A DNA stretch of 48,217 nucleotides. Source: Myxococcota bacterium. Its GTDB lineage: Bacteria > Myxococcota_A > UBA9160 > UBA6930. A program made the translations under genes and the position numbers. The stretch covers positions 1-48,217 of the forward strand of contig JANQFK010000069.1 in NCBI GenBank assembly GCA_028277885.1, read 5' to 3'. This document shows positions 16,274 to 26,457 of this stretch, in pieces. The notes beneath the pieces were generated by a model. That model ran no database searches and was not told where the DNA came from. It saw only the letters and a list, made by a program, of their open reading frames with translations. The stretch's first letter is position 1. Each line of letters opens with the position of its first letter.

Positions 16274-17269
16274 GTGGCCCTGGAGCTCTATCCGCATTGG
16301 GAAGCCGAGCGCGCTGCGGCGCGAGGGGCCCCGTTCGCCGCGGATCGGCCCGTCGCCCGGCCCCTGGTCTCCGTCATCGTCCCCCTCTACAACAAGCGCG
16401 CGAGCGTCGGCCGCGCCGTGCAGTCCGTCCTGGGCCAGACCTGGGAGGACCTCGAGCTGATCGTCGTCGACGACGGCTCGGACGACGGCAGCAGCGACAT
16501 CCTGCGCTTCGTGCGCGACGACCGCCTGCGCGTCGTCCGCCAGGACAACCAGGGCGTCTCCGTGGCCCGCAACCGCGGGATCCTCGAGGCGCGCGGCGAG
16601 TTCGTCGCCTTCCTCGACGCCGACGACGAGTGGGACGAGGACTTCCTCGCCGTGCTCCTCGACGTGCTCGACCGCCATCCCGAGGCCCGGGTCGCCGGTG
16701 CGAGCTACCGCGTCCAGGGCGAGGAGGGGCAGGAGCAGCCCCTGGATCGCCTGTTCGCCGAGGGCCAGGGCGACATCGTGGTGGACTTCTTCGGCGCCGC
16801 CTCGGTGGCCTCGCCGCTGCACTCGAGCTCGATCCTGGCGCGCCGGGACCTCTTCGCCAGCACCGGCCTGTTCCCGCCGGGCATCCACCACGGCGAGGAC
16901 ATGGACCTTTGGCTGCGGGTCGGGATGGCGTGCCAGGACAAGGGCATCGCGCTCACCCGGCGCACCGCCTCGATCTGGCACACCGACGCCGAGAACCGCG
17001 CCGGGCATCGCCGCGTGCGGCCCCACCGCCTGCCGAGCGTGGACCGCGTGCTGGCCGACCCGCGCGAGTTCCCCCAGTCGGTGCGCGAGTTCGTGTGCTT
17101 CATGCTGCTCCAGCAGGCCCAGCGGCTCCGGACCTCGGGCTTCCGCTGGCGCAGCCTGGGCTGGATCTGGCGGGCGCGTCGCACGCGCCGCCACCGCGTC
17201 GCCGCCGTCAAGGAGCTGCTGAAGACGTTCCTCGACTGGCGCACCCTGCCCCTCGAAGAGGGCGCCTGA
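16274..17269 (+). CDS. GT2 family glycosyltransferase
   Basis: 331 residues. A classic GT-A domain: LVSVIVPLYNKRASVGRAVQSVL, IVVDDGSDDGS, VARNRGI, and FLDADDEWDEDF with the D-x-D metal site, then HHGEDMDLWLRVG near the C-terminus. No membrane helix. The GTG start at 16274 is preceded by AGGAGG at seven bases, a strong ribosome site. It stands alone between a divergent DUF362 gene and a convergent regulator. Its 3' end (coding L-E-E-G-A-stop) is the first unit of the tandem hairpin array that follows. Confidence 0.9.
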   Translation: MALELYPHWEAERAAARGAPFAADRPVARPLVSVIVPLYNKRASVGRAVQSVLGQTWEDLELIVVDDGSDDGSSDILRFVRDDRLRVVRQDNQGVSVARNRGILEARGEFVAFLDADDEWDEDFLAVLLDVLDRHPEARVAGASYRVQGEEGQEQPLDRLFAEGQGDIVVDFFGAASVASPLHSSSILARRDLFASTGLFPPGIHHGEDMDLWLRVGMACQDKGIALTRRTASIWHTDAENRAGHRRVRPHRLPSVDRVLADPREFPQSVREFVCFMLLQQAQRLRTSGFRWRSLGWIWRARRTRRHRVAAVKELLKTFLDWRTLPLEEGA

Positions 17270-17406
17270 GCCCCGTGGGCGCCCGGTGATCGAAGAGGGC
17301 GCCTGAGCCCCGTGGGCGCCCGCTAATCGAAGCGGGCGCCTGAGCCTCGTGGGCGCCCGGGTCATCGAGGAGGGCGCCTGGGCTTCCACTCCAGGGCGCC
17401 CGGGCA
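17253..17406 (+). repeat. four-unit tandem array of 37-42 bp hairpin repeats (possible two-way terminator)
   Basis: Units begin at 17253, 17290, 17327 and 17365 and follow the pattern TCGAAGAGGGCGCCTGAGCC then CGTGGGCGCCC. Units 1 and 2 are nearly identical; unit 4 is the most diverged. Each can fold GGGCGCC against GGCGCCC. Unit 1 includes the last codons and TGA of the glycosyltransferase, so the array looks like repeated duplication of that gene's 3' end. It fills the gap between two convergent genes. Confidence 0.85.
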
Positions 17407-17432
17407 TCGCGCTACGCGCCCGAGGCGGTCGC

Positions 17433-18842
17433 TCAGCCCGGCTCCAGCCCGCACTCGCGGATCTTCTGGAGCAGGGTCTTGTAGCTGACCTTGAGCAGGC
17501 GGGCGGCCTGCTTGCGGTTCCAGCCGGTCTGGAAGAGCACGCGCTCGATGGCCTCGCGCTCGGCCTCGAGAGACGCCCGGCGCCCGACCTCGCGCAGGGG
17601 CAGGTCGCCGGCGGTCTCCTCGACCTCCTCGAGGAGGTTCTGGAACGCCTTCACGCTGCGGGCCGCCCCGGCCTCGCCGCCCGAGAGCAGCTCGCCGAGC
17701 ACCGAGCTCTCGCTCTCGAGCACCACGATGCGCTTCATCATGTTCTCGAGCTCGCGGATGTTGCCCGGGAACGGGTAGCGGTCCAGCAGCCGGCGCAGCT
17801 GGGCCGAGATCGGCCGCCGCGGCTTGCCGTAGCGCGCCGCGTAGCGCGCGTGGAAGTGGTCGATCAGCGTCGGGATCTCTTCGCGCCGCTCGCGCAGGGG
17901 CGGGATGTCGACGGCGACGACGTTGAGCCGGAAGTAGAGGTCCTCGCGGAACTGCCCCTGGGCCACCATGCGGTCGAGGGCGCGGTTGGTCGCGGTCACC
18001 ACGCGCACGTCGACCCGCAGCTCCTCGTTCCCGCCCACCCGGGCGAAGGTCTGGTCCTGGAGCACGTGCAGCAGCTTCGCCTGGAGGGCCGGGCTCATCT
18101 CGCCGATCTCGTCCAGGAAGATCGTGCCGCCCTGGGCGCTCTCGAACTTGCCCGTGCGGCGCTGGAGGGCCCCGGTGAAGGCGCCCTTCTCGTAGCCGAA
18201 GAGCTCGCTCTCCAGCAGGTTGCCGGGCAGCGCCGCGCAGTTGACCTTGACGAAGGGGCCGTCCTTGCGGCTCGAGGTGGCGTGCACGGCGCGCGCCACG
18301 ATCTCCTTCCCCACCCCGCTCTCGCCGCGGATCAGCACCGTGACGTCGGTGTCGGCGATCTGCTCGAGCAGGGCCCGGATGCGCGAGAGGCTCGGGCCCT
18401 CCCAGAGCGCCCCGGCGCCGGGCTCCCGGGAGTCGGCGAGCAGCACGTCCCGCTCCTCGACGAGGCCGCGGCGCTCGAGGGCGGAGCGCAGGGTGAGGAG
18501 CAGCTCCTCCTCCTCGAAGGGCTTGTTGAGGTAGTCGTCGGCGCCGAGCTGCATGGCCTCGACGATGGTCTGGGCCTTGCCGATCACCGACAGCATCACC
18601 ACCACCACCTCCGGGTCCTGCTCCCGGATGCGCCGCAGGGTCTCGAGACCGTCGAGCTCGGGCATCATCACGTCGAGCAGCACGGCGTCCGGGGCGAGGC
18701 CCGACTCGAGCAGCGCCAGGGCCCGGCGGCCGTTCTCCGCGGTGTCGACCTCGTAGCCCTGGAGCTCGAGGAAGCTGGCGACGTAGCTCCGGATGCCCTC
18801 GGAGTCGTCGACCACCAGCACGCGCCGGGCACCGGACGTCAT
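17433..18842 (-). CDS. NtrC-family sigma-54-dependent response regulator
   Basis: 469 residues in three domains. The receiver (1 to about 120) has D57 in LLDVMMPELDG as the phosphorylation site. The AAA+ domain has Walker A GESGVGKE (173-180), the sigma-54-contact loop GAFTGA (220-225), Walker B TIFLDE, and the R-finger region FREDLYFRLNVV. A Fis-type helix-turn-helix closes the protein (NRKQAARLLKVSYKTLLQKI). It should activate sigma-54 promoters when phosphorylated. ATG overlaps the kinase stop codon (ATGA), making a two-gene operon. A matching promoter candidate lies at 23010. Confidence 0.95.
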   Translation of the reverse strand: MTSGARRVLVVDDSEGIRSYVASFLELQGYEVDTAENGRRALALLESGLAPDAVLLDVMMPELDGLETLRRIREQDPEVVVVMLSVIGKAQTIVEAMQLGADDYLNKPFEEEELLLTLRSALERRGLVEERDVLLADSREPGAGALWEGPSLSRIRALLEQIADTDVTVLIRGESGVGKEIVARAVHATSSRKDGPFVKVNCAALPGNLLESELFGYEKGAFTGALQRRTGKFESAQGGTIFLDEIGEMSPALQAKLLHVLQDQTFARVGGNEELRVDVRVVTATNRALDRMVAQGQFREDLYFRLNVVAVDIPPLRERREEIPTLIDHFHARYAARYGKPRRPISAQLRRLLDRYPFPGNIRELENMMKRIVVLESESSVLGELLSGGEAGAARSVKAFQNLLEEVEETAGDLPLREVGRRASLEAEREAIERVLFQTGWNRKQAARLLKVSYKTLLQKIRECGLEPG

Positions 18843-19669
18843 CGGACGCGCTCTCCCCCCGACCGCTCGCGGGGGGCCTCGGCGGGCACGCAGAACGCGA
18901 GGCGGCAGCCCCCCTGCGGTGCGGCCTCGGCACGGATGGTACCTCCGTGAGCCTCGACGATCCGACGGCAGATGGCGAGGCCGAGGCCCAGCCCCCGGGC
19001 CCCGCGTCCGCGCTCGCCCTGCACCCAGGGCTCGAAGACCCGCTCCCGGTCCGCCTCGGGGATCCCGGGCCCGGCGTCCGCCACCGAGACCTCGACGAAG
19101 GGGCGCCCTGCGTGCTCGGTGCGGCGGGCCGCCACAGCGATGGTGCCACCCTCGGGCGAGTACTTGATCGCGTTGCCGATCCCGTTGGTGAGGACCTGCA
19201 CGATGCGGTCCGGGTCGAACCAGGCGCGGTCGGCCTCGGGCGGCAGGTCCACCTCGATGCGCAGGCGCCGCTCCTCGAGGAGCGGCTCCATGAACGCCGC
19301 CACGCCCTCGAGGGTCTCGCCCAGGGAGCCCTCCCGGGGTGCCACCTGCTCGGCCCGGCCGCCCTCGATCAGGTTGGCGATGAAGGCGTCGAGGCGCCGG
19401 CAGCTGCGCGCGCTCTCCTCGAGGAAGCGACGCTGCTCGGCGTTGAGCGGCCCCACGCGCTCCGAGAGGAGCAGGCGCCCGAAGCCCGCGATCACCGTCA
19501 CCGGCGTGCGCAGCTCGTGGCTCACGATCGTCAGCAGCTCGTCGCGCTCCGCGGCGTGGCGCGCCAGCTGCTTCGTCAGGGCTTCGACCTCGCCCTCCAG
19601 CTCCTCGAGACGCGCCTGGAGGGCGCCCTCGCGAGGCTCCTCCCGCGTCGGCTCCAGGGCTTGGTTCAT
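18839..19669 (-). CDS. soluble sensor histidine kinase, partner of the sigma-54 regulator
   Basis: 276 residues. A short predicted coiled coil (residues 15-45) leads directly into HisKA with the phospho-acceptor H51 in IVSHELRTPVTVIAGF. The ATPase domain has the N-box (NGIGNAIKYSPEG), VSVADAGPGIPEADRERVF and GLGLGLAICRRIVEAHGG. There is no membrane segment and no sensory domain, so it must be cytoplasmic and take its signal through a partner or the coiled coil. ATG at 19669 is preferred over 19693 because GAGG stands about seven bases upstream. It passes phosphate to the regulator encoded with a four-base overlap. Confidence 0.92.
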   Translation of the reverse strand: MNQALEPTREEPREGALQARLEELEGEVEALTKQLARHAAERDELLTIVSHELRTPVTVIAGFGRLLLSERVGPLNAEQRRFLEESARSCRRLDAFIANLIEGGRAEQVAPREGSLGETLEGVAAFMEPLLEERRLRIEVDLPPEADRAWFDPDRIVQVLTNGIGNAIKYSPEGGTIAVAARRTEHAGRPFVEVSVADAGPGIPEADRERVFEPWVQGERGRGARGLGLGLAICRRIVEAHGGTIRAEAAPQGGCRLAFCVPAEAPRERSGGERVR

Positions 19670-19799
19670 GCGCGGCCTCGATTCGAACCCCAACGATCGC
19701 TTTCCGACGGCGTGGTATGCTGCGCCGACTCCGCCGGCGGGCTCCGTCTCCGCCGGCGAGAGGCGGGACCCCTCCTCGCAACACCCCCTCCTAATCGCC

Positions 19800-21917
<2,118 letters not shown>

Positions 21918-22823
21918 TCAGCCGGCGCGCCGCTTGCGCCACTCCTCGACCAGCGGACGCAGCCGGGCGGGCCGGTCGGTCATCAGCCCGTCCACGCCGC
22001 GGTCGAGCACCTCGGCCACGGCCTCGTAGGTGAGGCCCTCGGGCTCGGCGTCGAGTCCCTTCAGCGGGCCGAACCTCGTCAGGAAGACGTGCACCGCGCC
22101 GCCCTGGCGCTTCACCCGCCGGATCAGCCAGCGCGCGGCGAGGAAGCGATGGTGATGGGTCTGGAGCGCGCGGCCGGCGACGTTCTCCTCGCCCGGCAGG
22201 GGCAGCAGCTCGTCGAGGACGAAGCTCAGCAGGCCGCGCACCGAGAGACCCGTCGCGTAGCTCTGGCCCGCGAGGTCGCGGAACTGCGCGATGCGGCGCC
22301 GGCTGGCCGAGACCACCAGGATCGGCCGGCCCTGGCCGACGGTGTCGAGGATCTCGAGCAGGCGCGGCAGGTGGCGGCGCTTGATCGAACGCTTGAGCTC
22401 GATGTTGATCGGGATGCCCGGCAGGCGCTCGAGAGCCTCCTCGAGGCGCAGGATCCGGCGCTCGGGCCGGGCCGGCACCTTGGCGAGGTCGTCGCCCTCC
22501 TTGCCCGGGTGGGCCACGAAGGCGTGCCCCGCCAGCTCGCTCCAGTCGTACTCGGTGATCTTGCGCCGCTTGCGCGCGCGGGGGTCCACCGAGGAGCCGA
22601 TCCGGACGTTGTCGAGCTTCGGCCCGTGCCAGACCACGATGCGCTCGTCGCGGGTGACCTGCACGTCCAGCTCGAGGACGTCGCAGCGCGCCACCTCGAG
22701 GGCGTGACGGAACGCCGCCTCGGTGCTCTCGGGCGCCTCCCGGGCGCCGCCGCGGTGGGCGAAGACGAGGGGCGGAGGCTCGTGGAAGATGGGGTCGCGG
22801 TCTCGGGCTCTCCCGTCGGGCAT
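21918..22823 (-). CDS. glycerophosphodiester phosphodiesterase
   Basis: 301 residues. The GDPD TIM-barrel pattern is clear: FAHRGGAREAPESTEAAF (histidine and arginine of the active site; the usual A-P-E-N-T reads A-P-E-S-T), ELDVQVTRDERIVVWH with metal-binding E-x-D and the second histidine, NIELKR, and VDGLMTDRP at the end. The family releases glycerol 3-phosphate from glycerophosphodiesters. No signal peptide is seen, so it is probably cytoplasmic. GGGAGGTG precedes the ATG. It is divergent from the secreted Cys-module protein, with a palindrome between them. Confidence 0.93.
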   Translation of the reverse strand: MPDGRARDRDPIFHEPPPLVFAHRGGAREAPESTEAAFRHALEVARCDVLELDVQVTRDERIVVWHGPKLDNVRIGSSVDPRARKRRKITEYDWSELAGHAFVAHPGKEGDDLAKVPARPERRILRLEEALERLPGIPINIELKRSIKRRHLPRLLEILDTVGQGRPILVVSASRRRIAQFRDLAGQSYATGLSVRGLLSFVLDELLPLPGEENVAGRALQTHHHRFLAARWLIRRVKRQGGAVHVFLTRFGPLKGLDAEPEGLTYEAVAEVLDRGVDGLMTDRPARLRPLVEEWRKRRAG

Positions 22824-22872
22824 GGGCACCTCCCGGAGCCCGTCGATCCTGGCACGCCGGGCGCCGCCGACA

Positions 22873-22890
22873 CTGTGAACGCGTTCACAG
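22873..22890. promoter_or_regulatory. perfect 18-bp palindrome CTGTGAACGCGTTCACAG
   Basis: The site lies in the 243-bp divergent region between the phosphodiesterase and the secreted protein at 23067. It contains T-G-T-G-A, six bases, T-C-A-C-A, the arrangement of CRP-type sites, and its central CG also fits LacI-type operators. It is about 135 bp upstream of a sigma-54-like promoter, a usual distance for an enhancer site, so it might bind the NtrC-type regulator encoded at 17433. Confidence 0.6.
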
Positions 22891-23009
22891 CGAGTCGGGC
22901 GGGAGGCTGCTCCAGCCGCACCGGGGACTCGGCGCCCCACCCGAGCCGGGCGTGCCGAGGAGCGGGGCCCCGCCCCGGGCCCACGGGCCGCCCGGGCGGC
23001 ACTCTCGCC

Positions 23010-23025
23010 GGGTACGTCGCTTGCA
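23010..23025 (+). promoter_or_regulatory. sigma-54-type -24/-12 promoter
   Basis: GGGTACGTCGCTTGCA matches 10 of 13 informative positions of TGGCACG-R-NNN-TTGCA and keeps GG-N10-GC (GG 23011-23012, GC 23023-23024). Transcription should start near 23036, about 30 bases before the ATG at 23067, with GGAGG in between. A sigma-54 activator is encoded about 4 kb away. Confidence 0.55.
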
Positions 23026-23066
23026 GAGGCCTCCCGGACGGCCCCAGCGAATCCGGAGGTAGGCCC

Positions 23067-23882
23067 ATGCCCCGTCTGCACCGCCCGCGGAAGCTCGCCC
23101 GCACCCTCGTCGCCCTGGCTCTCGCCCTGCCCGGGGCGGCGTCCGCCCAGGACCTCTTCATCCGGGACAACGTCTTCGACGACGGCTCGGTGCCCAGCCT
23201 GCTCGGCAGCGCGAGCCCGGACGTCCGGGTCCGCAACGACGGCGACTGCAGCGGCGAGACGACCGAGGTCCCGGTGCCCGGCACGCCCACCACGGTCTGC
23301 GCGACCGTGCGCAACCGCGACGCCGCGGCTCCCCTCACGGACGTGGCCCTGTCGCTGTGGTGGACGAGCGTCGAGAGCCCGAGCTTCCCCACGGACTACC
23401 AGCTGTTCGCGACCGCCGTGATCGGCACGCTGGCTCCCCTGGAGGAGGTGACGGTGGCGGCCGCATGGCGGCCGCCCGTCGACCCCGGCAGCGTGAAGCT
23501 GGCCCTCGCCGGGGAGGCCGCCGAGGACCCCTTCGACTCGGGTCCGGACACGGTGGTGCCGAGCAACCTGCCGCGGAACAACAACAACCTCGCCGAGACC
23601 GGCTTCTTCATGACCGAGTGTGCGTGCGTCGGCTACCCCGTCCTCGAGGGCCTGCCTCCCGCCTTCTGCCTGGACCTCGAGCCGAACGAGACCAGCTTCT
23701 ACACCCTCGGCTACTCCCAGGTGTTCGCCGTGCTCGCCGACGTCTCGCCCCTGGGCTGCCGTCTCGCCTCGCCCTTCTTCCCGGACGTGGTTCGCCGTGA
23801 GCTGACGGACTTCGAGAGCAACGCCTGCCGCACCGTGATCCGGCGCTGGGTGGAGGTGCAGGGAGGGGCCTGCATTCCCTGA
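23067..23882 (+). CDS. secreted protein with C-terminal six-cysteine module
   Basis: 271 residues, function not recognised. A Sec signal peptide (LARTLVALALALPGAASA, cleaved near residue 28) is followed by about 150 residues resembling a beta-sandwich of CARDB type (DVRVRNDGDCSG, VCATVRNRDAAAPLTDVALSLWW), then a cysteine-rich end. From C185 the cysteines are spaced C-x-C-x13-C-x29-C-x22-C-x14-C-I-P-stop, matching the end of the propeller protein at 33119. GGAGG precedes the ATG, and a sigma-54-like promoter and a palindrome lie upstream. It is probably extracytoplasmic with disulfides. Confidence 0.85.
   Translation: MPRLHRPRKLARTLVALALALPGAASAQDLFIRDNVFDDGSVPSLLGSASPDVRVRNDGDCSGETTEVPVPGTPTTVCATVRNRDAAAPLTDVALSLWWTSVESPSFPTDYQLFATAVIGTLAPLEEVTVAAAWRPPVDPGSVKLALAGEAAEDPFDSGPDTVVPSNLPRNNNNLAETGFFMTECACVGYPVLEGLPPAFCLDLEPNETSFYTLGYSQVFAVLADVSPLGCRLASPFFPDVVRRELTDFESNACRTVIRRWVEVQGGACIP
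23619..23879 (+). other. six-cysteine C-terminal module, copy A
   Basis: Residues 185-271 of the secreted protein at 23067. Besides the cysteine spacing it shares Y-S, L-A-D-V, C-R-x2-S-P-x2-P, C-R and the terminal A-C-I-P with the module at 33122-33388. Confidence 0.8.
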
Positions 23883-23932
23883 CTCACGGGAGCTCCCCGA
23901 CTCGCCGAGGGGCGATCCGGACCCGGCCGGGC

Positions 23933-25567
23933 TCAGGCGCCGGGGGCGGAGAGGCTCCAGTCGAAGGAGCCCGGCCCCTGGGCCTCGCCCACCAGCACGG
24001 TGCGCGGCTCCTCGACGCCGAAGCTGGGGAAGCAGGGCGCCGTCTCGCTGCGCCAGCGCGCCTGGGCGGGCAGCTCGAGGGCGAGGGCGGTGCCGTCGGG
24101 CAGGCGCAGCCGCGCCGCGCCCTCCTCCCAGGCGCAGCCGATGCCGGGTGCTAGGGGCAGCGCGAGGCGCAACGCGGCGGCGGGGCCCTCGACGACGTCG
24201 TGCACCGTCACGCCGGCGGGGCCGACCTCGAAGCGGCGCCGGTGCACCACCCGCGGCGTCGCCCAGCCCGCGCAGGTCGCCTCGGCGCGTCGGCCCGGCT
24301 CCACGCACACCAGCTCGACCCGGGGCCGGCCGCCGATGCGGTGGGACGCCCAGAGCTCGGCCTGGTCGCGCCCGCCCACCTCGATGGTGGCGTGGGAACG
24401 CGTGGCCCGGCTCGCGTCGCGGCGCGGACCCGCCACGTACTCGTGGACCCCGGTGTCGGTCACCACCCGGGCGCGGCCGTGGAGGAGCTCGAAGGACAGC
24501 GCATCGCAGTGGGCGTGGCCGGGCTGGTGGTGCGGCGACGGTCCGGCCACGGACGCCAGGAGCGAGAAGGGCCCGGCGGCGAGGCGCACGTAGCCGCCCT
24601 GCTCGAGCACGCCGGCGCGGGCCGGGGCTCGGGGCGCCACGCCGAGGGCGGCCGCGTAGCCCGCGAGCTCGTCGGGGCGCGCCGCGATCCCGAAGGCCGA
24701 GTCGGCGAAGAGCGCGATCTCGCCGTCGGGGTGGGTCCACACCGCGTGGGCGCCGAGCATGCGCGCCGCCACCTCGCACAGGTCGTCCTCGAGGCCCGCC
24801 GGCACGGGGAGCCGCGAGGCCCGGGCGAAGCCCAGGAGATCGAGGACGTTCTCGAGGAGCAGCGCGTGGTACATCGGGCTGCGCTCCTCGTGGCAGCCGT
24901 CGCGGTGGACCTGGCGCGCCAGCTCCGCCCGCAGCGCGTCGGCCTGCCCGCGCCAGCCCTCGCTCTCCGCGCACTCGAGCGCCAGCCCGCCGAGCACCAG
25001 GGCGAGCAGGTTCCACAGGTAGTGGTTCCCGAGCAGATGCGTCTCGGGTCGGGCGGCCAGGGTGGCGAGCTGGTCGGCGAGGGACGCCGCGAGGCGCGCC
25101 CGCGCGTCGGGGGCCTCGGGCAGCGCGCCCGGCGTCGCCAGGAGCTTCAGCCAGTGGAAGGTCCGCAGGCTGATGGGCCCACCGTCCCAGCCGGTCCCGC
25201 GGCGGTGGCGCTCGACCCAGTCGAGGGCCAGCGCGAGGCGCGCGTCCGGCGGGAGCCGCTCGCCGCGCAGCCACTCCATCTGGTGCAGGTGGTAGGCCCA
25301 GAGCGGGCCCTCGCCGCGGTGCTCCCAGTCCACCCGCTCCGGGAAGCGCACCTCGCGGTGGATCCAGCGCAGCGCCTGCGGCTCGCTGTCGCGCACGTGG
25401 GCGGCGGGGGGCAGGAAGGGCACGGCCAGCGCCGCCACGGCGAGCCGGGGCGGCGGGCCGCCGACCCGGCGCGGACGCGGGGCGGGCCCGACGGCGCGGC
25501 GCAGCTGGCCCACCCACTGGGCGGCGCGCAGGTGGCGCAGGGTGCGCAGCAGGGTCCCGGGGCTCAC
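23933..25567 (-). CDS. heparinase II/III family protein
   Basis: 544 residues. An all-helical N-terminal half (HREVRFPERVDWEHRGEGPLWAYHLHQMEWL, LLGNHYLWNLLALVLGGLAL) is followed by the beta-sheet domain of heparinase II/III (PSPHHQPGHAHCDALSFELLHGRARVVTDTGVHEY). The fold is a polysaccharide lyase fold acting on uronic acid-containing or sulfated glycans; the equivalent proteins of surface-glycan loci often lack proven activity. No clear signal peptide. GTG at 25567 overlaps the rsmI stop (GTGA), so it is coupled to a ribosome-modification gene, an unusual pairing. Confidence 0.85.
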   Translation of the reverse strand: MSPGTLLRTLRHLRAAQWVGQLRRAVGPAPRPRRVGGPPPRLAVAALAVPFLPPAAHVRDSEPQALRWIHREVRFPERVDWEHRGEGPLWAYHLHQMEWLRGERLPPDARLALALDWVERHRRGTGWDGGPISLRTFHWLKLLATPGALPEAPDARARLAASLADQLATLAARPETHLLGNHYLWNLLALVLGGLALECAESEGWRGQADALRAELARQVHRDGCHEERSPMYHALLLENVLDLLGFARASRLPVPAGLEDDLCEVAARMLGAHAVWTHPDGEIALFADSAFGIAARPDELAGYAAALGVAPRAPARAGVLEQGGYVRLAAGPFSLLASVAGPSPHHQPGHAHCDALSFELLHGRARVVTDTGVHEYVAGPRRDASRATRSHATIEVGGRDQAELWASHRIGGRPRVELVCVEPGRRAEATCAGWATPRVVHRRRFEVGPAGVTVHDVVEGPAAALRLALPLAPGIGCAWEEGAARLRLPDGTALALELPAQARWRSETAPCFPSFGVEEPRTVLVGEAQGPGSFDWSLSAPGA

Positions 25568-26391
25568 GCCCCCTCCCGCAGCGCGAGCGCCCGGGCGTAG
25601 ACCTCGCGCCGCGGCAGCCGCGCGGGCCGTGCCAGCTCCGCCGCGATCTCCCGGGGCGAGACGCCGGCGGCGAGGCGCTCGCGGATCTCGGCGTCGAGGT
25701 CGAGGGCGGGATGCGGCTCGTCGCCGGCTCCCGCCACCACCAGCGTGACCTCGCCGCGCGCCCCCTCGGCGAAGCGCTCCGCCAGCTCGCCCAGGGTGCC
25801 CCGCACCACCTCCTCGTGGCGCTTGGTGAGCTCGCGCGCCAGGCAGGCCGGGCGCTCCGGACCGAAGGCCTCGGCGAGGGCGGCCAGGGTGGCGGCCACC
25901 CGACCGGGCGCCTCGAACAGCACCAGGGTCTCGCCGCGCGCGGCCTGGCGCGCCAGCAGCCGGTCGCGCTCGCCCTTCCTGCGCGGCAGGAAGCCCAGGA
26001 ACGCGAAGGCGCCCGTGGGCAGCCCCGAGGCCACCAGCGCAGCGAGCAGCGCCGAGGGGCCGGGCAGCGGCTCCACGCGATGGCCCGCGGCGACCGCGGC
26101 GGCCACCAGCCGCTCCCCGGGGTCCGAGACGAGGGGCGTGCCGGCGTCGGAGACCAGCACCACGCGGCGCCCCTCGGCGAGGGCGTCCAGCACCTCGCCG
26201 GTGCGCGCCGCCTCGTTGTGAGCGTGCAGGGAGCGCGGGCGCACCGCGATGCCGTGGCGGTCGAGGAGCACCCGGGTGCGGCGCGTGTCCTCGGCGAGCA
26301 GCAGCTCCGCGTCGCGCAGCGCGCCGAGGGCGCGCAGGGTCACGTCCTCGAGGTTGCCGATCGGGGTGGCGACCACCTGGAGCGTGCCCAT
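25564..26391 (-). CDS. rsmI: 16S rRNA (cytidine1402-2'-O)-methyltransferase RsmI
   Basis: 275 residues. LQVVATPIGNLEDVTLRAL, LAEDTRRTRVLLDRHGI, LVSDAGTPLVSDPGERLVAAA and EPLPGPSALLAALVASGLPTGAFAFLGFLPR are the RsmI signatures of the tetrapyrrole-methylase fold. It methylates the 2'-OH of C1402 in the ribosomal decoding centre using SAM. The ATG at 26391 opens on the conserved strand. It diverges from yraN, its usual neighbour, across 66 bp. Confidence 0.96.
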   Translation of the reverse strand: MGTLQVVATPIGNLEDVTLRALGALRDAELLLAEDTRRTRVLLDRHGIAVRPRSLHAHNEAARTGEVLDALAEGRRVVLVSDAGTPLVSDPGERLVAAAVAAGHRVEPLPGPSALLAALVASGLPTGAFAFLGFLPRRKGERDRLLARQAARGETLVLFEAPGRVAATLAALAEAFGPERPACLARELTKRHEEVVRGTLGELAERFAEGARGEVTLVVAGAGDEPHPALDLDAEIRERLAAGVSPREIAAELARPARLPRREVYARALALREGA

Positions 26392-26457
26392 GTCGGCGCC
26401 ACCTCCCCCGCTGCGGTAGGCTGGCCTCCCCGCCCCGGTCCCGCCGGAAGCCCGCCC

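Noticed and set aside
17253..17406. Tandem repeats resembling a CRISPR array
   Set aside because: Units are contiguous with no unique spacers, the repeat includes coding sequence, and no cas genes are near.
19667..19700. GGTTCGAATC on the minus strand, like a tRNA T-loop
   Set aside because: The flanking bases do not pair into a T-stem, and no anticodon arm or acceptor stem can be drawn. It lies at the start of the kinase gene.
21918..25517. 1199-residue open frame covering the phosphodiesterase and antisense of two genes
   Set aside because: High GC removes stop codons; only the phosphodiesterase part has family motifs, codon bias and a ribosome site.
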